Assembly (NCBI GenBank): GCA_944380635.1
Contig: CALWID010000011.1
Coordinates: 1 to 64,000, forward strand
From: an uncultured Eubacterium sp.
Lineage (GTDB): Bacteria > Bacillota > Clostridia > Oscillospirales > Acutalibacteraceae
Direction of reading: 5' to 3'
Length of the DNA stretch: 64,000 nucleotides
A program made the translations under genes and the position numbers. This document shows, piece by piece, positions 40,323 through 49,167 of this stretch. Position 1 is the first letter of the stretch; every line of letters begins with the position of its first letter. The notes under the pieces are model-generated. The model was not told the origin of the DNA. It searched no databases and was given only the letters and a program-made list of their open reading frames with translations.

Positions 40323-42338
40323 TTGAGAAGCAGACATTTCAGCGCAAGAAGCCTTATTGCGATAATACTTGTTATTGCGCTATTGTGCACATTCGGCTAC
40401 TCGCTTTATGATATACAGATAGTAAACGGCGAATACTACCGCGCCCAAAACAGCACGGAGGATACATACACCGTTTCCATAGAGGCGGCAAGGGGCGAGA
40501 TTGTGGACAGAAACGGAAACCCGCTTGTTACGAACCGGCAGGGTAATTCCATAATTCTGGACGCCGCCTATTTTCCGTCCAGCAGCGACAATGCGTCAAG
40601 AAACGCCGTTATTATAAACCTGATACGCCTGTTTGAAAAAAACGGCGAGGAATATGTTAACAACCTGCCGCTGAGATTAGGTTCCGGCGGAATAGAATTT
40701 ACGGAAGATGAAGACGCCGTTGCCACGATGAAGAGCAAAGATATGTTTAATCTTCAAAACTACGCCACTGCTCAGAACTGTTTTGACGCAATGGTTGAAA
40801 AATACGGTCTTGAGGGTTATGATACCGAAACCGCTCTTAAAGTCGGCGCTATAAGATATGAACTTACAAGGCTGCTGTTTTCAATAGAAAACCCCGTTAC
40901 AATTGCTGATGATGTCAGCGACGAAACCGTGGCGGCGATAAAAGAAGACCGCCAGGATTATCTCGGCGCTGATGTTCAGCCTGTTGCATACAGAGAATAT
41001 GCTGATTCCACTCTTGCGCCGCACATTCTCGGCACTATCAGAAAAATCAACGCTGAGGAATACGCTGAACTGAAAGACCAGGGTTACGGCATTAACGATA
41101 CCATAGGCGAAAGCGGTATTGAAGCCGCTATGGAAAGTGAACTGCGCGGCACGCCGGGAGAACTGACCATAACTATTGATTCAGACGGAAATGTTACTGA
41201 AGAAATAACAAAAGAGCCGATTCAGGGCAACACCGTAGTGCTTACCATAGACCGCGACCTGCAAAAATTAGCGCAGCAGAAACTTGAGGAAACCTGCAAC
41301 GAGATAAGCGCATCCGAAGGCGCGGGCGCTGTTGTTGTGGAAGATGTGAACACCGGTGCAATACTTGCCGCGGCGTCATACCCCGCATATGACCTTCAGG
41401 ATTATTATGATGATTACTCTTCGCTTGTTTCAAACCCGAGGCAGCCGCTTTTCAGCAGATTTGCGCTCGGCACATATGCCCCCGGCTCAACATTTAAGCC
41501 TGCTATGGCGTGCGCTGCGCTTGAGGAGGGAATTATTACCGAAAGCACCACTTTCAGATGCCGAGGCACCTGGCAGTATTACGATGTTAGATTCCAATGC
41601 TTAAACGGACGCGCGCACGGCACCGAAAATGTACGCGAGGCGCTGAGGGATTCCTGCAACATATTCTTTTATAATGTTGCGGACAGAATGGGCATTTCAA
41701 AAATAGACGAGTATGCCTCTATGTTTGGTCTTGGTGAAAAGACCGGCGTTGAAATAAGCGAGGCGTCCGGTGTGCTTGCCGGCCCTGCAAGCGCGGAAAG
41801 ATACAACAGAACTTGGCAGATGGGTGATACGATTCAGGCGGCAATAGGCCAGTCAGACAACCTGTTTACACCGCTTCAACTTGCAAATTACTGCGCTACT
41901 GTGGCAAACAGCGGCACAAGATATGAAATGCATTTCGTGAAATCCGTAATAAATACCTCAAGCGGCTCTATTGAAGAGACCGGCGCAACAGTTGCGGAAG
42001 AACTGCCTATTTCACAACACACTTTTGATATAGTGCACGAAGGTATGAGGATGGTTGCCCAGCAATACACCCTTAGCAACATATTTAAAAACTCCGGCGT
42101 TGATGTTGCCTGCAAAACGGGTACTTCGCAGGTTATCAGAAACGGAAAAGAAACAAACAACGGTTTCCTTATCACCTTTGCGCCTTATGAAAATCCGGAA
42201 ATTTCGATTGCTTCAGAAATAGATTTTGCCGGTTCCGGTACATCAACTGCCGAACTGACATCTTCTATAATTGAATATTATTATTCAAACAACACGGACG
42301 AACAGCCCGCCCAGAGCACCGGTTCTCTGCTTAACTGA
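40323..42338 (+). CDS. mrdA: Penicillin-binding protein 2 (elongasome transpeptidase)
   Basis: 671 residues, TTG start with AAAGGAG ten bases upstream. One N-terminal membrane anchor (LIAIILVIALLCTFGYSLYD), a dimerisation domain with EAARGEIVDRNGNPLVTNR, and a transpeptidase domain with the active-site SxxK in APGSTFKPAMA (Ser about 391), SxN as DSCN and KTG in CKTGTSQV. It cross-links peptidoglycan during side-wall growth. As the fourth gene of the mre operon it is the PBP2-type partner of a SEDS glycosyltransferase encoded elsewhere. Confidence 0.92.
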   Translation: MRSRHFSARSLIAIILVIALLCTFGYSLYDIQIVNGEYYRAQNSTEDTYTVSIEAARGEIVDRNGNPLVTNRQGNSIILDAAYFPSSSDNASRNAVIINLIRLFEKNGEEYVNNLPLRLGSGGIEFTEDEDAVATMKSKDMFNLQNYATAQNCFDAMVEKYGLEGYDTETALKVGAIRYELTRLLFSIENPVTIADDVSDETVAAIKEDRQDYLGADVQPVAYREYADSTLAPHILGTIRKINAEEYAELKDQGYGINDTIGESGIEAAMESELRGTPGELTITIDSDGNVTEEITKEPIQGNTVVLTIDRDLQKLAQQKLEETCNEISASEGAGAVVVEDVNTGAILAAASYPAYDLQDYYDDYSSLVSNPRQPLFSRFALGTYAPGSTFKPAMACAALEEGIITESTTFRCRGTWQYYDVRFQCLNGRAHGTENVREALRDSCNIFFYNVADRMGISKIDEYASMFGLGEKTGVEISEASGVLAGPASAERYNRTWQMGDTIQAAIGQSDNLFTPLQLANYCATVANSGTRYEMHFVKSVINTSSGSIEETGATVAEELPISQHTFDIVHEGMRMVAQQYTLSNIFKNSGVDVACKTGTSQVIRNGKETNNGFLITFAPYENPEISIASEIDFAGSGTSTAELTSSIIEYYYSNNTDEQPAQSTGSLLN

Positions 42339-42361
42339 CGCAAATTTTGCTAATTTTGTTA

Positions 42362-42390
42362 TTGAATATATATACATTTTATGGTATTAT
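42362..42390 (+). promoter_or_regulatory. Promoter of the mgsA-hisS region
   Basis: TTGAAT at 42362-42367 and TATTAT at 42385-42390 with a 17-bp spacer. Confidence 0.55.
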
Positions 42391-42455
42391 GTTAATATTG
42401 ATTTAAATAGTAAATTTATTAATTGATATTTTAAATAATATAAAAGAGGTATTTT

Positions 42456-42866
42456 ATGAATATTGCACTTATTGCACATGACGCAAAAAAAGAACTGCTT
42501 GTTCAGTTTTGCATTGCCTACTGCGGCATAATGAGCCGCCACGATTTGTGCGCAACAGGCACAACGGGCAAACTTGTTCATGACGCTACCGGGCTGAATA
42601 TTAACTGTTTTCTTTCAGGCAGCCAGGGCGGCGGGCAACAGGTTGCAAGCCGCATTGCGTGCAACGAAATTGATTTGCTTATATTTTTCAGGGACCCGCT
42701 CAGCCCAAAACCGCACGAGCCTAACGACAATGATTTGCTTAGGCTTTGCGATGTTCACAATATTCCGTACGCAACAAATATTGCAACGGCGGAGGCGCTG
42801 ATAAGAGGCGTTGAACGCGGGGATTTTGAATGGCGCGAGATAGTAAATCCACGCTATAATTCTTAA
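42456..42866 (+). CDS. mgsA: Methylglyoxal synthase
   Basis: 136 residues. Converts dihydroxyacetone phosphate to methylglyoxal, a bypass that relieves sugar-phosphate stress. Diagnostic motifs are IALIAHDAKKELLV, CATGTTGKLV, the phosphate-binding GSQGGGQQVASRI and the catalytic Asp segment LIFFRDPLSPKPHEPNDNDLLR, all intact. AGAGGTATTTT precedes the ATG. A terminator separates it from hisS. The aldo/keto reductases and alcohol dehydrogenase elsewhere in the window could in principle remove methylglyoxal, but nothing links them directly. Confidence 0.96.
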   Translation: MNIALIAHDAKKELLVQFCIAYCGIMSRHDLCATGTTGKLVHDATGLNINCFLSGSQGGGQQVASRIACNEIDLLIFFRDPLSPKPHEPNDNDLLRLCDVHNIPYATNIATAEALIRGVERGDFEWREIVNPRYNS

Positions 42867-42868
42867 AA

Positions 42869-42899
42869 CAACGGGCAGGTGCAAACCCGCCCTGTTTTT
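42869..42899 (+). terminator. Terminator after mgsA
   Basis: ACGGGCAGG pairs, with one bulge, with CCCGCCCTGT and is followed by TTTTTC. hisS begins 18 bp later, so some read-through into hisS is likely. Confidence 0.75.
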
Positions 42900-42916
42900 C
42901 TGACGGAGATAATTTT

Positions 42917-44263
42917 ATGGCACTTATAACAAAAGCAGTTAAGGGTACAAAAGATGTTTTACCCGGAGAAGTTTACAAAAACCAGTATATTGAAAGCACA
43001 GCGCTTGATGTTGCCGGGAGATTCGGCTTTAAAGAAATACGCACGCCCGTATTTGAGCATACGGAACTTTTTCAGCGCGGTGTTGGCGATACAACGGATG
43101 TTGTTCAAAAAGAAATGTATACTTTTGACGACAAAGGCGGCAGAAGTATAACCCTGCGGCCCGAGGGCACGGCGGGCGCGGCAAGAAGTTTTCTTGAAAA
43201 CGGCTTATGCAATGAAACGCTGCCGCAAAAAGTTTGCTATCTTACTTCCTGCTACCGCTATGAAAAACCGCAGGCCGGCAGGCTGCGTGAATTTCACCAG
43301 TTTGGAGTTGAGTGTTTCGGGGCGCAGTCTCCCCTTGCGGACGCGGAAATAATTTCACTTGCAGATACTTTATTTAAAGAATTAGGCGTTAAAGATTTAT
43401 CTCTTGAGATAAACTCAATCGGCTGCCCAACATGCCGCGCAGAATACCACAAAGCGCTGCGTGAATATTTTTCAGGCAGAAAGGACGAACTGTGCGACAC
43501 CTGCAAAGGCCGCCTGGAAAGAAACCCAATGCGTATTCTTGACTGCAAATCACCTGTTTGCAGCGAAATTGCAAAAGGCGCGCCGGTTGTGCTTGATTAT
43601 CTCTGCGACGAATGTAAAGAGCATTTTGAAAAGGTAAAGTCATATTTAAAAGCGCTTAACATTGAATTTACCGTTAATCCAAAGATTGTAAGAGGCCTTG
43701 ACTACTACACCAAAACCGTATTTGAATTTGTTTCTAATTCAATAGGCGCACAGGGCACCGTATGCGGCGGCGGCAGATATGACGGGCTTGTTGAGGAACT
43801 CGGCGGGCAGAAAACTCCGTCGCTCGGATTTGCGCTCGGAATAGAAAGGCTTATGCTGCTTATGGAGGCACAGGAATGTGAATTTCCGCAGGAGGCAAAG
43901 CCGGATTTGTTTATTGCGGCGCTCGGTGAAAAGGCGCAGTTAAAAGCAGTTGAAATTGCCAAAGATATGCGTGAAGAGGGATTTACCTGCCTTTATGATG
44001 TAAACGGCAGAGGATTAAGAGCGCAAATGAAATATGCTGACAAACTCGGCGCAAAGTACACCGTTGTGCTCGGTGAAGATGAAGTGCAAAGCGGCATTGC
44101 CAAACTTAAAAATATGGAAAGCGGCGAAGAAACAGAGATTGCCCTTCAGACTTTTGTAAGCGGATTTTACAGCATTTCGCTTGAAAAGGAACTTGACGAA
44201 CTTACAATAAACGGCGAGGAATTTGATTTCAAGTCCCTTTTCGGGGTTGAAAATAAAGACTGA
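42917..44263 (+). CDS. hisS: Histidyl-tRNA synthetase
   Basis: 448 residues. Class II synthetase: motif 1 region FGFKEIRTPVFEHTELFQRGVG, motif 2 SCYRYEKPQAGRLREFHQFG, the histidine-specific VRGLDYYTKTVFEF and motif 3 SLGFALGIERLMLL, followed by the anticodon-binding domain (from about residue 325). Charges tRNA-His. CGGAG precedes the ATG. No T-box leader could be seen; the gene follows the mgsA terminator after only 18 bp. aspS follows within 20 bp. Confidence 0.96.
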   Translation: MALITKAVKGTKDVLPGEVYKNQYIESTALDVAGRFGFKEIRTPVFEHTELFQRGVGDTTDVVQKEMYTFDDKGGRSITLRPEGTAGAARSFLENGLCNETLPQKVCYLTSCYRYEKPQAGRLREFHQFGVECFGAQSPLADAEIISLADTLFKELGVKDLSLEINSIGCPTCRAEYHKALREYFSGRKDELCDTCKGRLERNPMRILDCKSPVCSEIAKGAPVVLDYLCDECKEHFEKVKSYLKALNIEFTVNPKIVRGLDYYTKTVFEFVSNSIGAQGTVCGGGRYDGLVEELGGQKTPSLGFALGIERLMLLMEAQECEFPQEAKPDLFIAALGEKAQLKAVEIAKDMREEGFTCLYDVNGRGLRAQMKYADKLGAKYTVVLGEDEVQSGIAKLKNMESGEETEIALQTFVSGFYSISLEKELDELTINGEEFDFKSLFGVENKD

Positions 44264-44282
44264 ATTGCGGAGATATAAAAAA

Positions 44283-46076
44283 ATGGAAACTATAAAAGGA
44301 CTTAAAAGAACAGATTACTGCTCAAATTTGAGAATAGACGATTGCGGCAAAGAAGTTACCCTTTTCGGCTGGGCACAGCGCCAAAGGGACCTTGGTAATC
44401 TTATTTTCATTGATTTAAGGGACAGAACCGGCATAGTTCAACTTTCATTCAGCGATAAAACAAACAGAGATACTTTTGAAAAAGCCGGCTCGGTGCGAAG
44501 CGAATATGTGCTTGCCGTTAAAGGCAAAGTTGTTGAAAGGGAAAGCAAAAACCCCGAACTGCCCACGGGCGATATTGAAATTGAAGTTACCGAACTGCGC
44601 ATTATAAGCAAGGCGCAGACACCGCCGTTTGAAATTTCAAAAGCGGATGAAGTTGGCGATGAAACAACGCTTAAATACAGATACCTTGCTTTAAGGAACG
44701 AGAAACTGACAAAAAATATTCTTATGCGCAACAAAATTGCAAAGATTGCACGCGAATATTTTTATGACAATGATTTTATTGAGATAGAAACGCCGATGAT
44801 GATAAAATCCACACCGGAGGGCGCCAGGGACTATGTTGTGCCCAGCAGGATTCACAACGGCAAATTCTACGCTCTGCCCCAAAGCCCGCAAATCTACAAG
44901 CAGTTGCTGATGATAGCGGGATTTGACAGATATATTCAACTTGCAAGATGTTTCAGGGATGAAGACCTGCGCGCTGACCGCCAGCCGGAATTTACGCAGA
45001 TAGACCTTGAAATGAGTTTTGTTGATACTGACGATATTATGGAAATGGCAGAGGGATTTATCAAAAAACTGATGAAAGAAACTATTAATATTGACATCCC
45101 CACTCCCCTGCCTAAAATGACTTATGCCGATGCTATGAATAAATACGGCTCTGACAAACCGGATACCCGCTTTGATATGCTTATTAACGACATAAGCAGC
45201 TGGGCGGTAAAAACCGATTTCGGCGTTTTCAAAAATGCTGTTGAAGAGGGCGGCACTGTAAGGTGCATAGTTGCAAAAAACGCCGCGTCTGTTTACAGCA
45301 GAAAGAAAATAGATAAACTTACCGAGTATGCAAAAGGCATAGGAGCCAAGGGGCTTGCCTATATCAGATGGGCGGACGAAAATCCGAACTGCTCTTTTGC
45401 CAAATTCCTTAAAGACGGGGAACTTGAAGAACTGCTTTCCTCACTCGGCGCTGAAAAAGGCGACTGCGTGTTCATTATAAGCGGTAAAACGGCGCTTACG
45501 CTTTCCGTTCTCGGCGCGCTCAGGCTTGCAGTTGCAAAAGAACTTGATATTATTCCTCAGGGCAAATGGAATTATCTTTGGATAACTCAAATGCCGTTTT
45601 TTGAATACGATGAGGAAAGCGGCGAATGGGTTGCCATGCACCACCCGTTTACAATGCCTATGGAAGAGTGCATACCTTACCTTGATACGGATAAAGCAAA
45701 AGTGCGCGCAAAGGCGTTTGACCTTGTGCTTAACGGCACGGAACTTTCATCCGGCTCAATGAGGATTACAGACTGTGAATTGCAAAATAAAATGTTTGAA
45801 CTTCTTGGGATGTCTCAGGAAGAAATAGACGCCAAATTCGGTTTCCTTGTTGAGGCATACAAATACGCCTCTCCCCCGCACGGCGGTATGGGCATAGGGC
45901 TGGACAGACTTGCCATGCTCATCTGCAAAGCGGACAGCCTGAGAGATGTTACGGCATTTCCGAAAGTGCAAAACGCAAGCGAACTGATGAGCGGCGCGCC
46001 GACTTATATAGATGATATTCAACTTGAAGAACTCGGCATAAAAATAGCAAAGGCGGAGAGCGAAAAAGATGAGTAA
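44283..46076 (+). CDS. aspS: Aspartyl-tRNA synthetase
   Basis: 597 residues from the ATG at 44283 (GCGGAGAT upstream); the frame is open further upstream but only inside the hisS end. Class II synthetase of the bacterial type: N-terminal OB-fold (VTLFGWAQRQRDLGNLIFID), motif 2 region ARCFRDEDLRADRQPEFTQID, a GAD insertion in the middle, and motif 3 PPHGGMGIGLDRLAML. Bacterial AspRS may also charge tRNA-Asn when asparaginyl synthetase is missing; this cannot be decided here. It overlaps the next gene by 8 bp. Confidence 0.96.
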   Translation: METIKGLKRTDYCSNLRIDDCGKEVTLFGWAQRQRDLGNLIFIDLRDRTGIVQLSFSDKTNRDTFEKAGSVRSEYVLAVKGKVVERESKNPELPTGDIEIEVTELRIISKAQTPPFEISKADEVGDETTLKYRYLALRNEKLTKNILMRNKIAKIAREYFYDNDFIEIETPMMIKSTPEGARDYVVPSRIHNGKFYALPQSPQIYKQLLMIAGFDRYIQLARCFRDEDLRADRQPEFTQIDLEMSFVDTDDIMEMAEGFIKKLMKETINIDIPTPLPKMTYADAMNKYGSDKPDTRFDMLINDISSWAVKTDFGVFKNAVEEGGTVRCIVAKNAASVYSRKKIDKLTEYAKGIGAKGLAYIRWADENPNCSFAKFLKDGELEELLSSLGAEKGDCVFIISGKTALTLSVLGALRLAVAKELDIIPQGKWNYLWITQMPFFEYDEESGEWVAMHHPFTMPMEECIPYLDTDKAKVRAKAFDLVLNGTELSSGSMRITDCELQNKMFELLGMSQEEIDAKFGFLVEAYKYASPPHGGMGIGLDRLAMLICKADSLRDVTAFPKVQNASELMSGAPTYIDDIQLEELGIKIAKAESEKDE

Positions 46077-46653
46077 TTTCTTTGCAATGGTAAGCCGTAT
46101 GAGGCTTATTGACCGCTGGGCGCTTATGCAGAATGCGGCTGAGGAAAATATTGCGGAACACAGCCATAATGTGGCGGTTATTGCTCATGCTTTGTGCGTT
46201 ATTGGAAATAAAAAATTCGGCAAAAAATATAATGCCGAAAGGTGCGCGCTGTTAGCAATTTATCACGATACAACGGAAGTCATTACAGGCGATATGCCCA
46301 CTCCGGTTAAATACGGCAGCGATGAAATGAAAAAAGTTTATAAAAATGTGGAGGCGCTTGCCGGAAACAGGCTGCTTGATATGCTGCCGCCTGAGTTCAG
46401 GGACGAATATAATCCGCTCTTTAACAAAGATTCAAAAGACGAAGAACTATGGAAAATAGTTAAAGCGGCGGATAAAATTGACGCCCTTATAAAATGCATA
46501 AACGAAACACGAATGGGAAACCGCGAATTTGAAAAAGCCCTTGAAGCGCAGGAAAAACTGATAGATGAAATAGATATGCCGGAGGTAGAATATTTCAGAA
46601 AAGAATTTTTACCCGCATATTACCTTACTCTTGACGAACACACAAAGCGTTGA
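46069..46653 (+). CDS. yfbR: 5'-deoxynucleotidase YfbR-like HD-domain protein
   Basis: 194 residues. HD-domain phosphohydrolase: RWALMQNAAEENIAEHSHNV, then IYHDTTEVITGDMPTPVKY with the HD pair, and the C-terminal VKAADKIDAL. These are the markers of YfbR, which removes phosphate from deoxynucleoside 5'-monophosphates. Its start lies inside the end of aspS (8-bp overlap), so the two are co-translated. Length agrees with the family. Confidence 0.9.
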   Translation: MSNFFAMVSRMRLIDRWALMQNAAEENIAEHSHNVAVIAHALCVIGNKKFGKKYNAERCALLAIYHDTTEVITGDMPTPVKYGSDEMKKVYKNVEALAGNRLLDMLPPEFRDEYNPLFNKDSKDEELWKIVKAADKIDALIKCINETRMGNREFEKALEAQEKLIDEIDMPEVEYFRKEFLPAYYLTLDEHTKR

Positions 46654-46673
46654 TTTCAAGCAATAAAAATTTT

Positions 46674-46748
46674 GCCGATTGCCTTAAATCAGGGCAGTTA
46701 AGCAAATTTATCAGCAGACTGAAACGGTGATTTTATATCGGCGTTTTT
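46674..46748 (+). terminator. Large stem structure after yfbR
   Basis: GCCGAT (46674-46679) can close with ATCGGC (46737-46742), followed by GTTTTT, enclosing a TGCC/GGCA-type hairpin. It could act as a terminator for the hisS-aspS-yfbR unit. Confidence 0.4.
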
Positions 46749-46775
46749 AAATATTAAATTATTTGAGGTGTTTTT

Positions 46776-47294
46776 ATGAGCGCAATAGATACTATAAAAT
46801 CAAGACGCAGCGTAAGAAAATATAAAAGCGACCCGGTGCCGCAGGAACTGCTGGACAAAATCATTGAGGCAGGGCTGTACGCGCCAAGCGGAATGGGCAG
46901 GCAGGCAACTATAATTATTTCCGTCACAAATAAAGAAGTGAGGGATAAACTTTCAAAACTTAATGCAAAGATAATGGGCACAGACAGCGACCCGTTTTAC
47001 GGCGCGCCTGCGGTGCTTATTGTTCTTGCAAAAAAGGACTGCCCCACGGGAATATATGACGGCAGCCTTGTTATGCAAAATCTTATGCTCGCGGCGCACG
47101 AGTTAGGGCTCGGCAGTTGCTGGATACACCGCGCCAAAGAGGAATTTGATATGCCGGAGGGCAAAGAAATCCTGAACTCTTTGGGAATTGACGGCGAATA
47201 TGAAGGAATAGGGCACTGCATTATAGGCTACGCAGACGGCGACGCGCCCGCCCCCGCCGAAAGAAAAGAAAACAGGGTATTTTATATAAAATAA
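46776..47294 (+). CDS. Nitroreductase-family protein
   Basis: 172 residues. FMN-dependent reductase fold: IKSRRSVRKYKSDPVPQELL at the N-terminus (FMN phosphate contacts), GLYAPSGMGRQ, and GLGSCWIHRAKEEFDMPEG. It would reduce nitro compounds, quinones or flavins with NAD(P)H. GAGGTG precedes the ATG. It is shorter than the E. coli NfsB type and matches the small clostridial subgroup. A terminator shared with the convergent eda gene follows. Confidence 0.9.
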   Translation: MSAIDTIKSRRSVRKYKSDPVPQELLDKIIEAGLYAPSGMGRQATIIISVTNKEVRDKLSKLNAKIMGTDSDPFYGAPAVLIVLAKKDCPTGIYDGSLVMQNLMLAAHELGLGSCWIHRAKEEFDMPEGKEILNSLGIDGEYEGIGHCIIGYADGDAPAPAERKENRVFYIK

Positions 47295-47310
47295 ATATTA
47301 TTTTGAGCAA

Positions 47311-47349
47311 AAAAGCGCCCGGCAGGACTTAAAATCCGCCGGGCGTTTT
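47311..47349. terminator. Bidirectional terminator between nitroreductase and eda
   Basis: CGCCCGGC (47316-47323) pairs with GCCGGGCG (47338-47345); TTTT follows on the plus strand and a longer T run on the minus strand. Confidence 0.88.
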
Positions 47350-47364
47350 CTGTTTGCCGTATAT

Positions 47365-48021
47365 TTACTTTGCCATTTCGGCTCTTGCCTCTTTAATACG
47401 CTCAACAAAGAGTTTGCCTGTTTCTGTAATTTTATCATAATCGCCTGTTTTAGCGCCGGCGATAAGAGACGAGCCTGCTCCGCAGGCAAAAGCGCCTGCT
47501 TTAATCCAGTCTTTAACATTATCAACATTAACTCCGCCGGACGGCATCATTACAGCATTAGGAATAGGGCCGTGAATATCTTTTATGAACGCCGGGCCTG
47601 CTATATCGCCCGGAAATACTTTAAGAACATCTGCGCCGCATTCCATTGCCGCAACTGCCTCAGTAGGTGTATATATGCCGGGCATTGACGGAATACCGTA
47701 ACGGTTACAGCATTTAACGGTTTCAGGGTCAAAATACGGAGAAACAATATATTCAGCGCCTGCAAGAATAGCAATTCTTGCGGTTGCGGCATCCAGCACA
47801 GTGCCCGCGCCGATAATAATTTCACCGTTATTATACTTTGCTTTCATTTCCTCAATAAGTTTATCCGCGTGCGGAACGGTGAAAGTAAGTTCTATTGCGG
47901 CAACGCCGCCTTTGATACAGGCGTCTGTAATTTTTTCCGCCTCTTCTATTGAAGTTGCCCTTACTACCGCAACTATTCCCACTTCATGAATTTTAGCAAG
48001 CGTTTCAATTTTATTTGCCAT
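47365..48021 (-). CDS. eda: KDPG/KHG aldolase
   Basis: 218 residues. Splits 2-keto-3-deoxy-6-phosphogluconate to pyruvate and glyceraldehyde-3-phosphate. TIM-barrel class I aldolase with the general-base Glu region GVAAIELTFTVP, GAGTVLDAATA, and the Schiff-base Lys in ADVLKVFPGD. GGAGGATAATAAGA precedes the ATG. Last gene of the minus-strand hexuronate unit uxaC-kdgK-eda, where it performs the final cleavage. Confidence 0.94.
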   Translation of the reverse strand: MANKIETLAKIHEVGIVAVVRATSIEEAEKITDACIKGGVAAIELTFTVPHADKLIEEMKAKYNNGEIIIGAGTVLDAATARIAILAGAEYIVSPYFDPETVKCCNRYGIPSMPGIYTPTEAVAAMECGADVLKVFPGDIAGPAFIKDIHGPIPNAVMMPSGGVNVDNVKDWIKAGAFACGAGSSLIAGAKTGDYDKITETGKLFVERIKEARAEMAK

Positions 48022-48047
48022 TCTTATTATCCTCCATATAATTTTTA

Positions 48048-49145
48048 TTATCTCTGCACTCTTGCAGAGCCGCCGTTTACCTTTGCCTCAACTTCCTTCA
48101 GCGACGCCATTGAAGTATCGCCCGGTGTTGTCATGGCAAGAGCGCCGTGAACAGCGCCGTAATTAACTGCTTTCTGAGCGTCCTCATAAGTCATAAGGCC
48201 GTAAATAAGGCCTGACGCAAAACTATCTCCGCCGCCGACGCGGTCAAGTATCTCAAGCGCGGGGAATTCAATTGAATGATATATCTTCCCGTCAGCATAG
48301 CAGATTGCTTTCCATGAGTTTACGGTGGCGGTAATAACCGTTCTGAGCGTTGTTGCTATAACTTTGAAATTAGGATATGCCTTGCAAACTTCACCCAGCA
48401 TTTTTACATATCCTTCCATATTAAGTTCTTTCAAATCCGCGTCATTGCCCTCTACTTCAAAGCCGAGGCAGGCGGTGAAATCTTCCTCATTGCCTATCAT
48501 AACATCAACATATTTTGCAAGTTCCCTGTTTACTTCCTGAGCCTTTTTAACGCCGCCGATGTCATTCCAGAGAGAAGGGCGATAGTTAAGGTCATAAGAA
48601 ACAACGGTGCCGTATTTCTTTGCGGCTTTAACAGTCTCAATTACAACCGCGGCAGAATTTTCAGAAAGAGCGGCGTAAATTCCGCCGGTGTGGAGCCAGC
48701 GAACTCCAAGGTCGCCGAAAATATGATCCCAGTCTATCTCGCCGGGCTTAAGTTGGCTGATAGCGGTATGGCCTCTGTCCGAAGTGCCGACTGCGCCGCG
48801 GATACCGAAACCGCGCTCTGTGAAGTTTATGCCGTTTCTTGTTGTTCTGCCGATACCGTCATATTTTACCCATTTAATAAGGGAAGTATCAACACCGCCC
48901 TGAAGAATTAAATCCTCCAGCAGGTAACCTACTTCATTTTCCGCAAAAGCGGTAACAACGCCTGTTTTCATACCAAAGCAGCGTCTCAGCCCGCGGGCAA
49001 CATTATATTCGCCGCCGCCTTCCCATGCTCTGAAAGAACGCGCCGTTTTGATTCTGCCCTCGCCGGGGTCAAGGCGAAGCATAATTTCGCCGAGTGAAAT
49101 CTCATCAAACATACATTCCTCTTTGGGTCTTAAATTAAGATTCAT
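48048..49145 (-). CDS. kdgK: 2-keto-3-deoxygluconate kinase (PfkB family)
   Basis: 365 residues from the ATG at 49145, which follows CGGAGG; the frame extends upstream without a site. PfkB-family sugar kinase: N-terminal SLGEIMLRLDPGEGRIKTA, the GGGEYNVARGL glycine motif and the catalytic GGGDSFASGLIYG. Its place between uronate isomerase and KDPG aldolase indicates that the substrate is 2-keto-3-deoxygluconate. The extra N-terminal residues MNLNLRPKEEC precede the usual family start. Confidence 0.88.
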   Translation of the reverse strand: MNLNLRPKEECMFDEISLGEIMLRLDPGEGRIKTARSFRAWEGGGEYNVARGLRRCFGMKTGVVTAFAENEVGYLLEDLILQGGVDTSLIKWVKYDGIGRTTRNGINFTERGFGIRGAVGTSDRGHTAISQLKPGEIDWDHIFGDLGVRWLHTGGIYAALSENSAAVVIETVKAAKKYGTVVSYDLNYRPSLWNDIGGVKKAQEVNRELAKYVDVMIGNEEDFTACLGFEVEGNDADLKELNMEGYVKMLGEVCKAYPNFKVIATTLRTVITATVNSWKAICYADGKIYHSIEFPALEILDRVGGGDSFASGLIYGLMTYEDAQKAVNYGAVHGALAMTTPGDTSMASLKEVEAKVNGGSARVQR

Positions 49146-49167
49146 AAAAAAGCCTCCGTGAAAAGAT

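Noticed and set aside
42868..42916. T-box leader for hisS
   Set aside because: Only 50 bp separate mgsA and hisS, and the space is filled by a simple terminator.
46700..46775. Another copy of the intergenic element, suggested by GGTGATT upstream of the nitroreductase gene
   Set aside because: GGTGATT is not next to the start codon, the gene has its own GAGGTG, and the ordered hairpins of copies A and B are missing.
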